NCBI RefSeq assembly: GCF_902499175.1
Contig: NZ_CABVQC010000034.1
Span: 26,199 to 90,198, forward strand
Source of the DNA: Burkholderia aenigmatica
Lineage (GTDB): Bacteria; Pseudomonadota; Gammaproteobacteria; Burkholderiales; Burkholderiaceae
Length of the DNA: 64,000 bases
Direction: 5' to 3'
Shown: piece after piece, positions 42,858 through 52,500 of the stretch
Layout: the number at the start of each line of letters is the position of its first letter
Position numbering within the stretch: position 1 is the stretch's first letter
Program-made: the position numbers and the translations under genes
Notes under the pieces: model-generated
Database searches by the model: none
What the model was told of the DNA's origin: nothing
The model's input: only the letters and a program-made list of their open reading frames with translations

Positions 42858-43243
42858 GCCGCTGTCTCCAATCGTTTAATTGTGCGAGCTAATGTCGCCG
42901 CCTTGATTTTTGCTGTCAATTGATGAACCCGTCTAAAAAAGGCGATTGAAACGGGTATCGTGTTTTGCGCCCTTGCCTGACACGGCATTCGGTAAGAATT
43001 TAAACGTGAGGCGGGCCGCCGGAAGCTGCCGGAGTGGGGGATGTGCGACGCCGGGCAGGCCGGCGGAGAGCCTTCCTGCGTATAACGGCAGCGTTTAAAG
43101 CGGCGGTATCCGGTATATCCCTATTCGGGATTGACTGGATAAAGAAGAGGCGGAATTAATTCACTGGTAATCGCGCAATGGAAAGCTTGTAAATAATTGT
43201 AAATGCGCGATCCGGAATTTTTTATATATTGCCCGATACGGGT
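42858..43243. other. Intergenic region with the DUF2957 operon promoter
   Basis: On the minus strand, TTGACA (revcomp of 42914-42919) is followed after 17 bases by GACATT, a plausible but weak -10. Upstream, ACCCGT (from about 42927) and ACGGGT (about 42951) form an inverted repeat. The rest, including the AT-rich 43130-43243, shows no gene or RNA. Confidence 0.45.
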
Positions 43244-43272
43244 AAATAAAAAGCCGGCCAGTGGCCGGCTTT
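43244..43272 (-). terminator. Terminator of argC
   Basis: Read on the minus strand, AAGCCGGCC-AC-TGGCCGGCTT is followed by TTTATTT. Confidence 0.87.
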
Positions 43273-43292
43273 GCATTGCATACGGTGCTGAA

Positions 43293-44243
43293 TCAGCGTT
43301 TGAGACCGGCGTCCTCGGCCGCGCCGATGTTCAGGTTCATGCACTGGATCGCGGCGCCCGACGCGCCCTTGCCGAGGTTGTCGAGGCGCGCGACCGTGAC
43401 GAAGCGCTCTTCGTTGCCGAACACGAACAGGTCGACCCGGTTCGTGTCGTTGTTCGCCTGCACATCGAAGAAGCCGCCGTCGAGGTTCGCGTCCGCATCG
43501 AACGGCGCGACGCGCACGAATGCTTCGTCCGCGTAGTACTCGGCGAACACGCGCTGCACGTCCTGCGGCGTCGCACGCTTCGCGAGCTGCTCGGGCGTGA
43601 AGTAGGTCGTCACCGCGAGACCCTTCAGGAACGGGCCGACGATCGGCGTGAAGATCGGCGGGTTCGCGAGGCCCGTGTGCGCGGCCATTTCCGGCAGGTG
43701 CTTGTGCGTGAGGCCGAGCGCGTACGGGCGCGGGCTCGCGAGCTTGCCGCCCGGCGCCGCGTTTTCGTAGTCGGCGATCATCGACTTGCCGCCGCCGCTG
43801 TAGCCGGTGATCGAGTAGCTGTGCGCGGCGAACGTCGGCGCGACGATGCCCGCATCGACGAGCGGACGCATCGCGAGCACGAAGGCCGACGCGTGGCAGC
43901 CCGGCACGGCGATGCGCTTCGACGTGCGAATCTTCTCGCGCTGCGTGCGGGTCAGTTCCGGTAGGCCGTACGCCCAGTCGGCGCTGGTGCGGAACGCGGT
44001 GCTCGCGTCGATCAGCGTCGTGTTCGGGTTCTCGACGAGCGAGGCCGATTCGCGCGATGCGACGTCCGGCAGGCACAGGAACGTGACGTCCGACGCGTTG
44101 ATCAGGCGGCGGCGCTCTTCGACGTCCTTGCGCTTCGCTTCATCGATGCGCAGGATCTCGATGTCGCTGCGTGCCGACAGGTATTCGAAGATCTTGAGGC
44201 CGGTCGTGCCTTCCTGGCCGTCGACAAAAACTTTGGTGCTCAT
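43293..44243 (-). CDS. argC: N-acetyl-gamma-glutamyl-phosphate reductase (short, type 2)
   Basis: Cytoplasmic NADPH-dependent enzyme of arginine biosynthesis that reduces N-acetylglutamyl phosphate to the semialdehyde. It has 316 residues, the length of the shorter ArgC class. The Rossmann start is KVFVDGQEGTTGLKIFEYL (GxxGxxG-like), and the catalytic cysteine lies in VPGCHASAFVLAMRPL (C about 117), followed by YSITGYSGGGKSM. The gene is transcribed alone with its own terminator. Confidence 0.94.
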   Translation of the reverse strand: MSTKVFVDGQEGTTGLKIFEYLSARSDIEILRIDEAKRKDVEERRRLINASDVTFLCLPDVASRESASLVENPNTTLIDASTAFRTSADWAYGLPELTRTQREKIRTSKRIAVPGCHASAFVLAMRPLVDAGIVAPTFAAHSYSITGYSGGGKSMIADYENAAPGGKLASPRPYALGLTHKHLPEMAAHTGLANPPIFTPIVGPFLKGLAVTTYFTPEQLAKRATPQDVQRVFAEYYADEAFVRVAPFDADANLDGGFFDVQANNDTNRVDLFVFGNEERFVTVARLDNLGKGASGAAIQCMNLNIGAAEDAGLKR

Positions 44244-44330
44244 TTCGCTCTCACTGAATGAAACGGGGGCCCGCGCCCTGAAACCGCCATTTTAAGACGT
44301 CATCTGGCGGGCCTGCACCGCGCGGGGCGA

Positions 44331-44356
44331 AAAAAAGACGGCCGGCGGGCCGTCTT
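44331..44356 (-). terminator. Terminator of the flavodoxin-like gene
   Basis: On the minus strand the stem AAGACGGCC/GGCCGTCTT is followed by a T-run (44331-44336 as A residues on the plus strand). Confidence 0.85.
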
Positions 44357-44397
44357 GTGTCCCTTTGGCGCCCGGCGGCGCGGGCGCCGGGGCGTGC

Positions 44398-44970
44398 TCA
44401 GCTGCGGCCGGCGACCCAGCGGGCCGTCGCTTCGGCGACCCGCCGGCCGAACGCCTTCCCGGTCTCGAGGTCGCCCGGCAGCGGGCCTTCGTCGGGCGTC
44501 GCGTCCGCCGGCGACTGCGCGAGCAGGCCCGTCGAGCCGCCCAGGTAGTTGATGTCGTTGCGCGTGGCCGCCTTCGAGTTGGCCGGCATCAGGCTCGTGC
44601 CGACCCACACCATCCCATGCTGCATCGCCAGCGTGACGAAATATTGAATCGTCGAGAACTTGTCGCCGTTCATCGTCGCGGAGTTCGTGAAGCCCGCGGC
44701 GATCTTGTCTTTCCATTTCTGCGTGAACCACGCTTTCGACGTCGCATCGGCAAACTGCTTGAACTGCGCCGACGGGCCGCCCATGTAGGTCGGCGCGCCG
44801 AACACGATCGCGTCGGCTGCGTCGAGCGCGGCCCAGCCCGCGTCGTCGACGTCGCCGACGGCGAGCAGGCGCACGGTCGCGCCGGCGTCCTGCGCGCCCG
44901 TGTGAACGGCCTCGGCCAGTTTCTGCGTGTGACCGTAGCCGCTGTGATAGACGATGACGATGTTCGACAT
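44398..44970 (-). CDS. Flavodoxin/WrbA-like NAD(P)H:quinone oxidoreductase family protein
   Basis: FMN-binding protein of 190 residues. The phosphate-binding loop is at the N terminus (VYHSGYGHTQKLAEAV, residues about 7-22), followed by the family segments ADAIVFGAPTYMGGPSAQFKQFAD and GFTNSATMNGDKFSTIQYFVTLAMQHGMVWVG. The enzyme probably reduces quinones by two electrons to limit oxidative stress, as WrbA does. It is a single-gene unit located between the YbhB-like gene and argC. Confidence 0.9.
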   Translation of the reverse strand: MSNIVIVYHSGYGHTQKLAEAVHTGAQDAGATVRLLAVGDVDDAGWAALDAADAIVFGAPTYMGGPSAQFKQFADATSKAWFTQKWKDKIAAGFTNSATMNGDKFSTIQYFVTLAMQHGMVWVGTSLMPANSKAATRNDINYLGGSTGLLAQSPADATPDEGPLPGDLETGKAFGRRVAEATARWVAGRS

Positions 44971-45191
44971 GAGGCGTTCTCCGGAAAGGAACGGGGACGG
45001 CGGACCGCAGGTGCGCCGCGTCACGCGTCGCCGGCGGGCGGCGCGACGGATGCGCGGCGTGGCGCCGCGACCGGTGACGACGAGTCTAGCAAGCCGAAAT
45101 GACGGGAAAACGCGCGGGTGCGGCGGACGGAATTTCGCGGCGGCAGGCAATCGCAGTGCGGCGACGCGCAAGGCCCGACGCCCGACGCTCG

Positions 45192-45785
45192 CTATTGCCC
45201 GTAGTTGACCGTGAGTTGTGCGGTGCCGATCGCCAGCGTGCCGATCTCGTGCTCGAACATCGGCGCGGGGCGGCCCTGCGCGACGCGCAGGTCGTCGCCC
45301 TTGAGCGCGTAGACGGTGATCACATAGCGATGCGGCTTGCCGGGCGGCGGGCACGGGCCGCCGTAGCCGTCGATCCCGAAGTCGTTGCGCGCCTCGCTCG
45401 CGCCGATGCGCCGCAGGAAGCCGGACGCGCTCGCGTCGGCGGGCAGGCTCGTGACGGTTGCCGGAATGCCTGCCACGGCCCAGTGCCACCAGCCGTGCCC
45501 CGGCGCGTCGGGATCGAAGAGCGTGACCGCGTAGCCGCGTGTGCCGGGCGGCGGGTTGTGCCAGGCGAGCTGCGGCGAGTGATTGCCGCCCTTGCAGTCG
45601 CCGCGGTCGAACACGTTCGCGGCGCGGACGCGCCCGCCCGGCGTCAGGTCGTCGCTCGTCACGGTGAACGCGCCTTCCGCATGCGCGGGCAGGGCAGTGA
45701 GGAGGGCGGCGTAAAGGAGGGCGGCGAGGAGCGGCGACGGGCGACCCGCTGGCGCAGGCGGAGTGATCCGGCGATCCACACGCAT
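45192..45785 (-). CDS. YbhB/YbcL family (PEBP-like) periplasmic protein
   Basis: Phosphatidylethanolamine-binding-protein-fold protein of 197 residues. A signal sequence covers about 1-36 (LLAALLYAALLTALPAHA). Family motifs are GGNHSPQLAWHNPPPGTRGYAVTLFDPDAPG with the DPD anion site, then GWWHWAVAGIPA and a C-terminal YVITVYAL. The name Raf-kinase-inhibitor-like is structural only; the bacterial function is unclear. It is transcribed as a single gene, with pyrE upstream in the same orientation ended by a strong terminator. Confidence 0.9.
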   Translation of the reverse strand: MRVDRRITPPAPAGRPSPLLAALLYAALLTALPAHAEGAFTVTSDDLTPGGRVRAANVFDRGDCKGGNHSPQLAWHNPPPGTRGYAVTLFDPDAPGHGWWHWAVAGIPATVTSLPADASASGFLRRIGASEARNDFGIDGYGGPCPPPGKPHRYVITVYALKGDDLRVAQGRPAPMFEHEIGTLAIGTAQLTVNYGQ

Positions 45786-45955
45786 ATGGCGCTTCTCCCG
45801 TCACGTAGGCCGGACCGATGCTTCCGGCGTTGTTGGCGTTGTGCGTTGCCCGCGCAGCTGATGGCAGCGATGGATCAAGTCTAGCATTAGGGTTCGATGA
45901 GCGATGCACGCCGCGACCCGTGGTCGCGATCGCTTTCTGCACGAATCGACGGACG

Positions 45956-45989
45956 AAAAAAAAGCCGCCCGCGATGAAGCGGGCGGCTT
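45956..45989 (-). terminator. Terminator of pyrE
   Basis: On the minus strand AAGCCGCCCGC-TTCATC-GCGGGCGGCTT runs into eight T residues. Confidence 0.9.
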
Positions 45990-46026
45990 GTTCAGCCAGG
46001 ACACCGGCCTGGGGGCCGGCGCGGCG

Positions 46027-46713
46027 TCATTCCTTCGGGGCCGTCGCGCCGCCGTGCGCAGCCGACCACTCGGCCGGTGCGTGCAGGAATTTCTCGACTT
46101 CGTCGAGCGTCTTCGTCTCGAAGTAGCCCGACGCCTTCGCGACGCGCAGCACGTCCCACCACGTGGCGAGCGCGTGCAGGTCGACGTCGATGTCCTTCAG
46201 AACCGACACGCTTTCCTTGAAGATGTTGTAGTGGAACAGCACGAAGCAGTGGTTCACCGTCGCGCCCGCGGTACGCAGCGCGTTGACGAAGTTGATCTTG
46301 CTGCGGCTGTCGGTCGTCAGGTCTTCCACGAGCAGCACGCGCGAGCCTTCTTCCAGATGGCCTTCGATCTGCGCGTTACGGCCGAAACCCTTCGGCTTTT
46401 TGCGCACGTACTGCATCGGCACCATCATCCGGTCGGCCAGCCATGCCGCGAACGGGATACCGGCCGTTTCGCCGCCGGCCACCGAGTCGATCTGCTCGAA
46501 GCCGACGTCGCGCATGATCGTCGTTTCCGCCATTTCCATCAGCGCGCGGCGCACACGCGGATACGAAATCAGCTTGCGGCAGTCGATATAGACGGGGCTT
46601 GCCCAGCCGGACGTGAAGATGAACGGTTTTTCTGCATTGAAGTGCACTGCCTGTACTTCGAGCAGGATTTTGGCGGTCGTATCCGAGATCGACTGACGAT
46701 CGTAGCCTGTCAT
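46027..46713 (-). CDS. pyrE: Orotate phosphoribosyltransferase
   Basis: Cytoplasmic enzyme that converts orotate and PRPP to orotidine monophosphate in pyrimidine synthesis, 228 residues. The fold is indicated by FIFTSGWASPVYIDCRKLISYP, VAGGETAGIPFAAWLAD and the PRPP-binding segment SRVLLVEDLTTDSRSK, where the usual DDVxTxG loop reads EDLTTDS, a variant common in related proteins. Two possible ATGs exist; 46713 has AAGGA at the proper distance, while 46719 is too close to it. Single-gene unit with terminator. Confidence 0.93.
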   Translation of the reverse strand: MTGYDRQSISDTTAKILLEVQAVHFNAEKPFIFTSGWASPVYIDCRKLISYPRVRRALMEMAETTIMRDVGFEQIDSVAGGETAGIPFAAWLADRMMVPMQYVRKKPKGFGRNAQIEGHLEEGSRVLLVEDLTTDSRSKINFVNALRTAGATVNHCFVLFHYNIFKESVSVLKDIDVDLHALATWWDVLRVAKASGYFETKTLDEVEKFLHAPAEWSAAHGGATAPKE

Positions 46714-47173
46714 GGGCATTCCTTGGGTGATGAGCGAAGAGCGGGCGCGGGCCCGGTGGCGCAGCAAGGGGAACCTGCCCAGGGGGCCGGGGCGCGATCG
46801 GAGGGCCAATCGCATCGCTGCGCGCGTAGCCCGCTATTTTACCCGATTCAGGCCGGTTTTCGGCGGAATTCGCGCGGGTTCGCCCCGTGGCTCACCACCG
46901 GCGAAACAACTGGGGTCTGACCGCTCGCGCGCTGATGCGGAGGATGCGGCGCTGCACCAACATGCGTCATTTAGGGGGTGTACACTAGGCGACCCTTAGA
47001 AATCGTTCAGTACTTTGTACTTTCCTCTTGCCACCCGCCAAGGTTCGATGGCGTGCCGACCCGGCGCGTCGCGTGCCGTCTCGCAGTCGATCACCCTCTC
47101 GATTCAAGCAGACGCGGCCGAAGGTGCAGCGTACTGAACCGTCAATATTTCGCATGTCTCTCGCAGGTCAATC
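46714..47173. other. Divergent region between pyrE and the malic enzyme gene
   Basis: No gene is supported. TAAAAT (revcomp of 46836-46841) is a possible pyrE -10 and TACACT (46981-46986) a possible maeB -10; neither has a clear -35. The palindrome GTGTACAC is at 46978-46985, and AGTAC-TTT-GTACT at 47009-47021 forms a small inverted repeat. Confidence 0.4.
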
Positions 47174-49444
47174 ATGGACGAACAACTGAAGCAGGCCGCA
47201 CTGGCTTATCACCTGAACCCGAAACCCGGCAAGATTTCGGTCACCCCGACCAAGCCGCTGTCGAACCAGCTGGATCTGTCGCTCGCGTATTCGCCGGGCG
47301 TCGCCGCTGCGTGCGAAGCGATCCACGCCGATCCGCTCGACGCGCAGAAGTACACGTCGCGCGGCAACCTCGTCGGCGTCATCACGAACGGCACCGCCGT
47401 GCTCGGCCTCGGCAACATCGGCCCGCTCGCCGCGAAGCCGGTGATGGAAGGCAAGGGCTGCCTCTTCAAGAAATTCGCGGGCATCGACGTGTTCGACATC
47501 GAACTGTCGGAGTCCGACCCCGACAAGCTCGTCGAGGCGATCGCGATGCTCGAGCCGACGCTCGGCGGCATCAACCTCGAGGACATCAAGGCGCCGGAAT
47601 GCTTCTACATCGAGCAGAAGCTGCGCGAGCGCATGAAGATCCCCGTCTTCCACGATGACCAGCACGGCACCGCGATCATCGCGTCGGCTGCGATCCTGAA
47701 CGGCCTGAAGGTCGTCGGCAAGAAGCTGTCCGAAGTGAAGCTCGTGTGTTCGGGCGCGGGCGCTGCGGCGATCGCGTGTCTGGACCTGCTGGTGAACCTC
47801 GGCCTGACCAAGGCGAACATCCTCGTCGCCGATTCGAAGGGCGTGATCTACGAAGGGCGCGGCAACCTCGACCCGTCGAAGCAGCGCTACGCGGCGACCA
47901 CCGACGCACGCACGCTCGCCGACGCGATCGTCGGTGCGGACGTGTTCCTCGGCTGCTCGAGCGCGGGCGTGCTGAAGCAGGACATGGTCAAGACGATGGG
48001 CGACCGCCCGCTGATCCTGGCGCTCGCGAACCCGGAGCCGGAAATCCGCCCGGAAGACGCGAAGGCCGTGCGCCCGGACGCGATCGTCGCGACCGGCCGT
48101 TCGGACTACCCGAACCAGGTCAACAACGTGCTGTGCTTCCCGTTCATCTTCCGCGGCGCGCTCGACGTCGGCGCGACGACGATCACGGAAGAAATGAAGC
48201 TCGCATGCGTGCGCGCGATCGCCGAGCTGGCGCAGGAAACCGACCAGAGCGAAGAAGTCGCGAAGGCGTATGAAGGCCACTCGCTCGAATTCGGGCCGGA
48301 CTACCTGATTCCGAAGCCGTTCGATCCGCGCCTGATCATCAAGATCGCGCCGGCCGTCGCGCAAGCCGCGATGGATTCGGGCGTTGCCACCCGCCCGATC
48401 CAGGACATGGACGCATACCGCGAGCAGCTCGGTGCGACCGTCTACCGCACCGGCATGGTGATGCGCCCGGTGTTCGCGACCGCGAAGCAGAAGCAGGCCC
48501 GCATCGTGTTCGCCGAGGGTGAAGACGAGCGCGTGCTGCGCGCCGCGCAGTTCGTGCTGCAGGAAAAGATCGCGAAGCCGATCCTCGTCGGCCGTCCGTC
48601 GGTCATCGACATGCGCCTCGCGAAGATCGGCTCGAAGCTGAAGGCCGGCACCGATTTCGAAATCGTCGATCCGGAAGACGATGCGCGCTACCACCGCTAC
48701 TGGCAGGCGTATCAGGAGATCGGCGCGCGTGACGGCGTGACGCCGGAAGTCGCGAAGGCGGCGATGCGCAAGTTCAACACGCTGATCGGCGCGATGCTCG
48801 TGCACCTGGGCGACGCGGACGGGATGATCTGCGGGATGATCGACACGTTCCACAGCCACCTGAAGTTCATCGAGCAGGTGCTGGGCCGCGCGAAGGGCGC
48901 CGAGCACTTTGCAGCGATGAACCTGTTGATGCTGCCGGGCCGCAACCTGTTCGTGTGCGATACGTACGTGAACGAGCTGCCGAGCGCCGAACAGCTCGCC
49001 GACATGACGATCCAGGCCGCGGCCGAGATCGAGCGCTTCGGCATCGCGCCGAAGGCTGCACTGCTGTCGAACTCGAACTTCGGCAGCGCGCCGTCGTCGT
49101 CGTCGCGCCGGATGGGCGAGGCTCGCAAGCTGATCGTCGAACGCGCACCGAACCTCGAAGTCGACGGCGAAATGCACGGCGACGCGGCGCTGTCGGAAAT
49201 GATCCGCAAGCAGGCCTTCCCTGGCACGACCCTGTCGGGCGAAGCGAACCTGCTGATCATGCCGAACGTCGAAGCGGCAAACATCGCGTACAACCTGCTG
49301 AAGATGGTCGGCGGCGAAGGCGTGACGGTTGGCCCGTTCCTGCTCGGCGCAGCGAAGCCGGCTCACATCCTGACGCCGGCCGCGACCGTGCGCCGGATCA
49401 TCAACATGACGGCGGTTGCCGCCGCGAACGTGAACACGAAGTAA
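47174..49444 (+). CDS. maeB: NADP-dependent malic enzyme with phosphotransacetylase-like domain
   Basis: Cytoplasmic enzyme of 756 residues that oxidatively decarboxylates malate to pyruvate, supplying NADPH. The malic domain occupies about 1-430 (DLSLAYSPGVAAACEAI, FHDDQHGTAIIASAAILNGL, VCSGAGAAAIACLDLL with the dinucleotide loop). The C-terminal 320 residues are homologous to phosphate acetyltransferase (IVFAEGEDERVLRAAQFVLQEKIAKPILVGRP, SNSNFGSAPSSSSRRM). In studied MaeB enzymes this domain is regulatory, mediating acetyl-CoA response, rather than catalytic. It is monocistronic with a strong terminator. Confidence 0.95.
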   Translation: MDEQLKQAALAYHLNPKPGKISVTPTKPLSNQLDLSLAYSPGVAAACEAIHADPLDAQKYTSRGNLVGVITNGTAVLGLGNIGPLAAKPVMEGKGCLFKKFAGIDVFDIELSESDPDKLVEAIAMLEPTLGGINLEDIKAPECFYIEQKLRERMKIPVFHDDQHGTAIIASAAILNGLKVVGKKLSEVKLVCSGAGAAAIACLDLLVNLGLTKANILVADSKGVIYEGRGNLDPSKQRYAATTDARTLADAIVGADVFLGCSSAGVLKQDMVKTMGDRPLILALANPEPEIRPEDAKAVRPDAIVATGRSDYPNQVNNVLCFPFIFRGALDVGATTITEEMKLACVRAIAELAQETDQSEEVAKAYEGHSLEFGPDYLIPKPFDPRLIIKIAPAVAQAAMDSGVATRPIQDMDAYREQLGATVYRTGMVMRPVFATAKQKQARIVFAEGEDERVLRAAQFVLQEKIAKPILVGRPSVIDMRLAKIGSKLKAGTDFEIVDPEDDARYHRYWQAYQEIGARDGVTPEVAKAAMRKFNTLIGAMLVHLGDADGMICGMIDTFHSHLKFIEQVLGRAKGAEHFAAMNLLMLPGRNLFVCDTYVNELPSAEQLADMTIQAAAEIERFGIAPKAALLSNSNFGSAPSSSSRRMGEARKLIVERAPNLEVDGEMHGDAALSEMIRKQAFPGTTLSGEANLLIMPNVEAANIAYNLLKMVGGEGVTVGPFLLGAAKPAHILTPAATVRRIINMTAVAAANVNTK

Positions 49445-49485
49445 GTCCACGCCCGCGTGCGCCGCGCTTCACGCGCGGCGCAATG

Positions 49486-49521
49486 AAAAACGCCACGGAA
49501 CCTGCGTTCCGTGGCGTTTTT
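49486..49521. terminator. Bidirectional terminator between maeB and the indolepyruvate oxidoreductase gene
   Basis: AAAAACGCCACGGAA-CCTGCG-TTCCGTGGCGTTTTT is symmetric, with T-runs in both directions, and suits the two convergent genes. Confidence 0.92.
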
Positions 49522-49589
49522 TTATTGTGACGCGAGCCGGTAGCCGCTCGCCGGCGGGCATCCGGACCGCGAATGCCCGCCGCGTGCCG

Positions 49590-52500
49590 TTACGCGACCT
49601 GCTGGTGCGACTGGCCGCCGGCCGGCGCACGCCACTTCGCGAGCAGCGTGTTCCACTTCTGGCGTACCGCGCGCAGGTTGTTCTCCTTCACGTGGCCATA
49701 GCCGCGAATGCCGTCCGGCAGCGCCGCGAGCTCGAGGGCGAGCGGGCGGTTGGCCGCGTTCAGCTTTCCGAGCACCTCGCCGATCAGCGCTTCGTACTCG
49801 CCGATCAGCGCGCGTTCGGTGCGACGCTCGTCGGTACGGCCGAACGGGTCGAGCCCCGTGCCGCGCAGGAACTTCGCCTTCGCGAGCAGCCGGAACGCCG
49901 ACATCATCCACGGGCCGTACGCCTTCTTCACGAGATGGCCGTGTGCATCCGTCTTTGCGAACAGCGGCGGCGCGAGGTGGAATTTCAGCTTCCAGTCGCC
50001 TTCGAACTGCGCAGTCAGGCGCGCGAGGAACGCCGGGTCGGACTGCAGCCGTGCGACCTCGTATTCGTCCTTGTACGCCATCAGCTTGAACAGGTTGCGC
50101 GCGACCGCTTCGGTCAACTGCTCCTGCACCGTGTCGCCGTCTGCCAGTGCGCGCTCGGCCGCGCGCACCTTGTCGACGAATGCCGCATAGCGCGATGCGT
50201 ACGCGGCATTCTGGTACGCGGTGAGGAATTCCACACGCTTCGCGATCAGGGCATCGACCGCCTTCTTCGTGTGCAGCGCGATCACCGTGGCGCCTTGCGC
50301 GGGGCGCGCGTCGCCGGCCGCGGCCTGCTTCACGCTCGCCAGGTCGTGCGCGGCGCGGCGGCCCCAGTCGAAGGCCGCACGGTTCTTCTCGACCGATACC
50401 GCATTCAGCTCGATCGCGCGGACGAGCGACGCGAGCGTGAGCGGCAGCCAGCCTTTCTGCCACGCGTAGCCGAGCACGAACGGGTTCGTGTAGATCGCGT
50501 CGCCGAGCAGCGCGACCGCGAAGCGGTTCGCGTCGATGAAATCGACGGCTTCGCCGGCTGCTGCGCGGATGTCGTTTTCGGCGGACAGGCCCGGGAACGC
50601 CCAGTTCGGGTTCTTGATGAACTCGGCGGTCGGCGTCTGCGCGCTGTTGACGACCACGCGCGTCGTGTCGTGCCGCATCCGCGACGTGCACTCGTCGCCG
50701 GCCGTGACGATCGCGTCGCAGCCGATCACGAGGTCGGCTTCGCCCATCGCGATCCGGGTTGCGTGGATGTCGGTCGGCGCGTGCGAGATCTGCACGTGGC
50801 TCATCACGGCGCCGCCCTTCTGCGCGAGGCCGGTGACGTCGAGCACGGTCACGCCCTTGTTCTCGAGGTGCGCGGCCATCCCGAGCAGCGCGCCGATCGT
50901 GACGACGCCCGTACCGCCAACGCCCGTGACGAGCACGCCGTATGCACGGTCGATGTCCGGCAGCGTCGGTTCAGGGATCGGCGGCAGTGCGTTGCCGTCG
51001 ACCGACACGGCCTTCGGCTTCTTCAACTGACCGCCCTCGACCGTGACAAAGCTCGGGCAGAAGCCCTTCACGCACGAGAAGTCCTTGTTGCAGCTCGACT
51101 GGTTGATCTGGCGCTTCGTGCCGAATTCGGTTTCCAGCGGTTCGACCGACAGGCAGTTCGACTGCACCGAGCAGTCGCCGCAGCCTTCGCACACCGCGTC
51201 GTTGATCACGACGCGCTTGGCCGGATCCGGATACGTGCCGCGTTTGCGGCGGCGGCGTTTCTCGGTCGCGCAGGTCTGGTCGTAGATCAGGATCGTCGTG
51301 CCTTCGATCTCGCGCAGCTCGCGCTGCACGTCGTCGAGCTGGTCGCGGTGATGGATCGTCACGCCCGGCGCGAGCAGCGTCTTCTGGCTGTCGTACTTCT
51401 CCGGCTCGTCGGTGACGATCACGATCTTCTTCGCGCCTTCCGACGCGAGCTGGTGCGTGATCTGCGGCACCGTCAGCACGCCGTCGACCGGCTGGCCGCC
51501 CGTCATCGCGACGGCGTCGTTGTAGAGGATCTTGTAGGTGATGTTCGCCTTCGACGAGATCGCCGCGCGCACCGCCAGCAGGCCCGAGTGGAAATAGGTG
51601 CCGTCGCCGAGGTTCGCGAACACGTGCTTCTCGTCCGTGAACGGCGCCTGGCCGATCCACGGCACGCCTTCGCCGCCCATCTGGCTGAAGGTGCTCGTGC
51701 TGCGGTCCATCCACACGGTCATGTAGTGGCAGCCGATGCCGGCGATCGCGCGCGAGCCTTCCGGCACGTTGGTCGACGTGTTGTGCGGGCAGCCCGAGCA
51801 GAACCACGGCTTGCGCTCGGTCTGCACGTGCGGCTTCGCGAGCGCCATTTCCTTCGCGGTGATCACGGCGAGCCGCGCGGCGATGCGTGCGCGCACGTCG
51901 GACGGCAGCTCGAACTTCTCGAGGCGCGTCGCGATCGCCTTCGCGATGATCGCGGGCGACAGCTCGTAGTGCGCGGGCAGCAGCCAGTTGCCCATCGGCA
52001 CCGACCATTCGCCGCCGGCGCCGTCCTTTTCGTCGAACTTGCCGAATACGCGCGGCCGCTGGCCGTCGGGCCAGTTGTACAGCTCTTCCTTGATCGCGTA
52101 TTCGAGGATCTGGCGCTTTTCCTCGACCACCAGGATTTCGTCGAGGCCGCGCGCGAACGCCTGCGCGCCCTGCGCTTCGAGCGGCCACACGCAGCCGACC
52201 TTGTAGAGCCGGATGCCGATCCGCGCGCAGGTTTCATCGTCGAGGCCGAGGTCGGTCAGCGCCTGGCGTACGTCGAGGTACGCCTTGCCGCCGGTCATGA
52301 TCCCGAAGCGCGCGTGCGGCGAATCGATCTCGATGCGGTCGAGCTTGTTCGCGCGCACATAGGCGAGCGCCGCGTACCACTTGTAGTCGAGCAGCCGTGC
52401 TTCCTGCACGAGCGGCGGGTCGGGCCAGCGGATGTTCAGCCCGCCGTCCGGCAGGATGAAGTCGGTCGGCAGCACGATCTCGGTACGATGCGGGTCGATG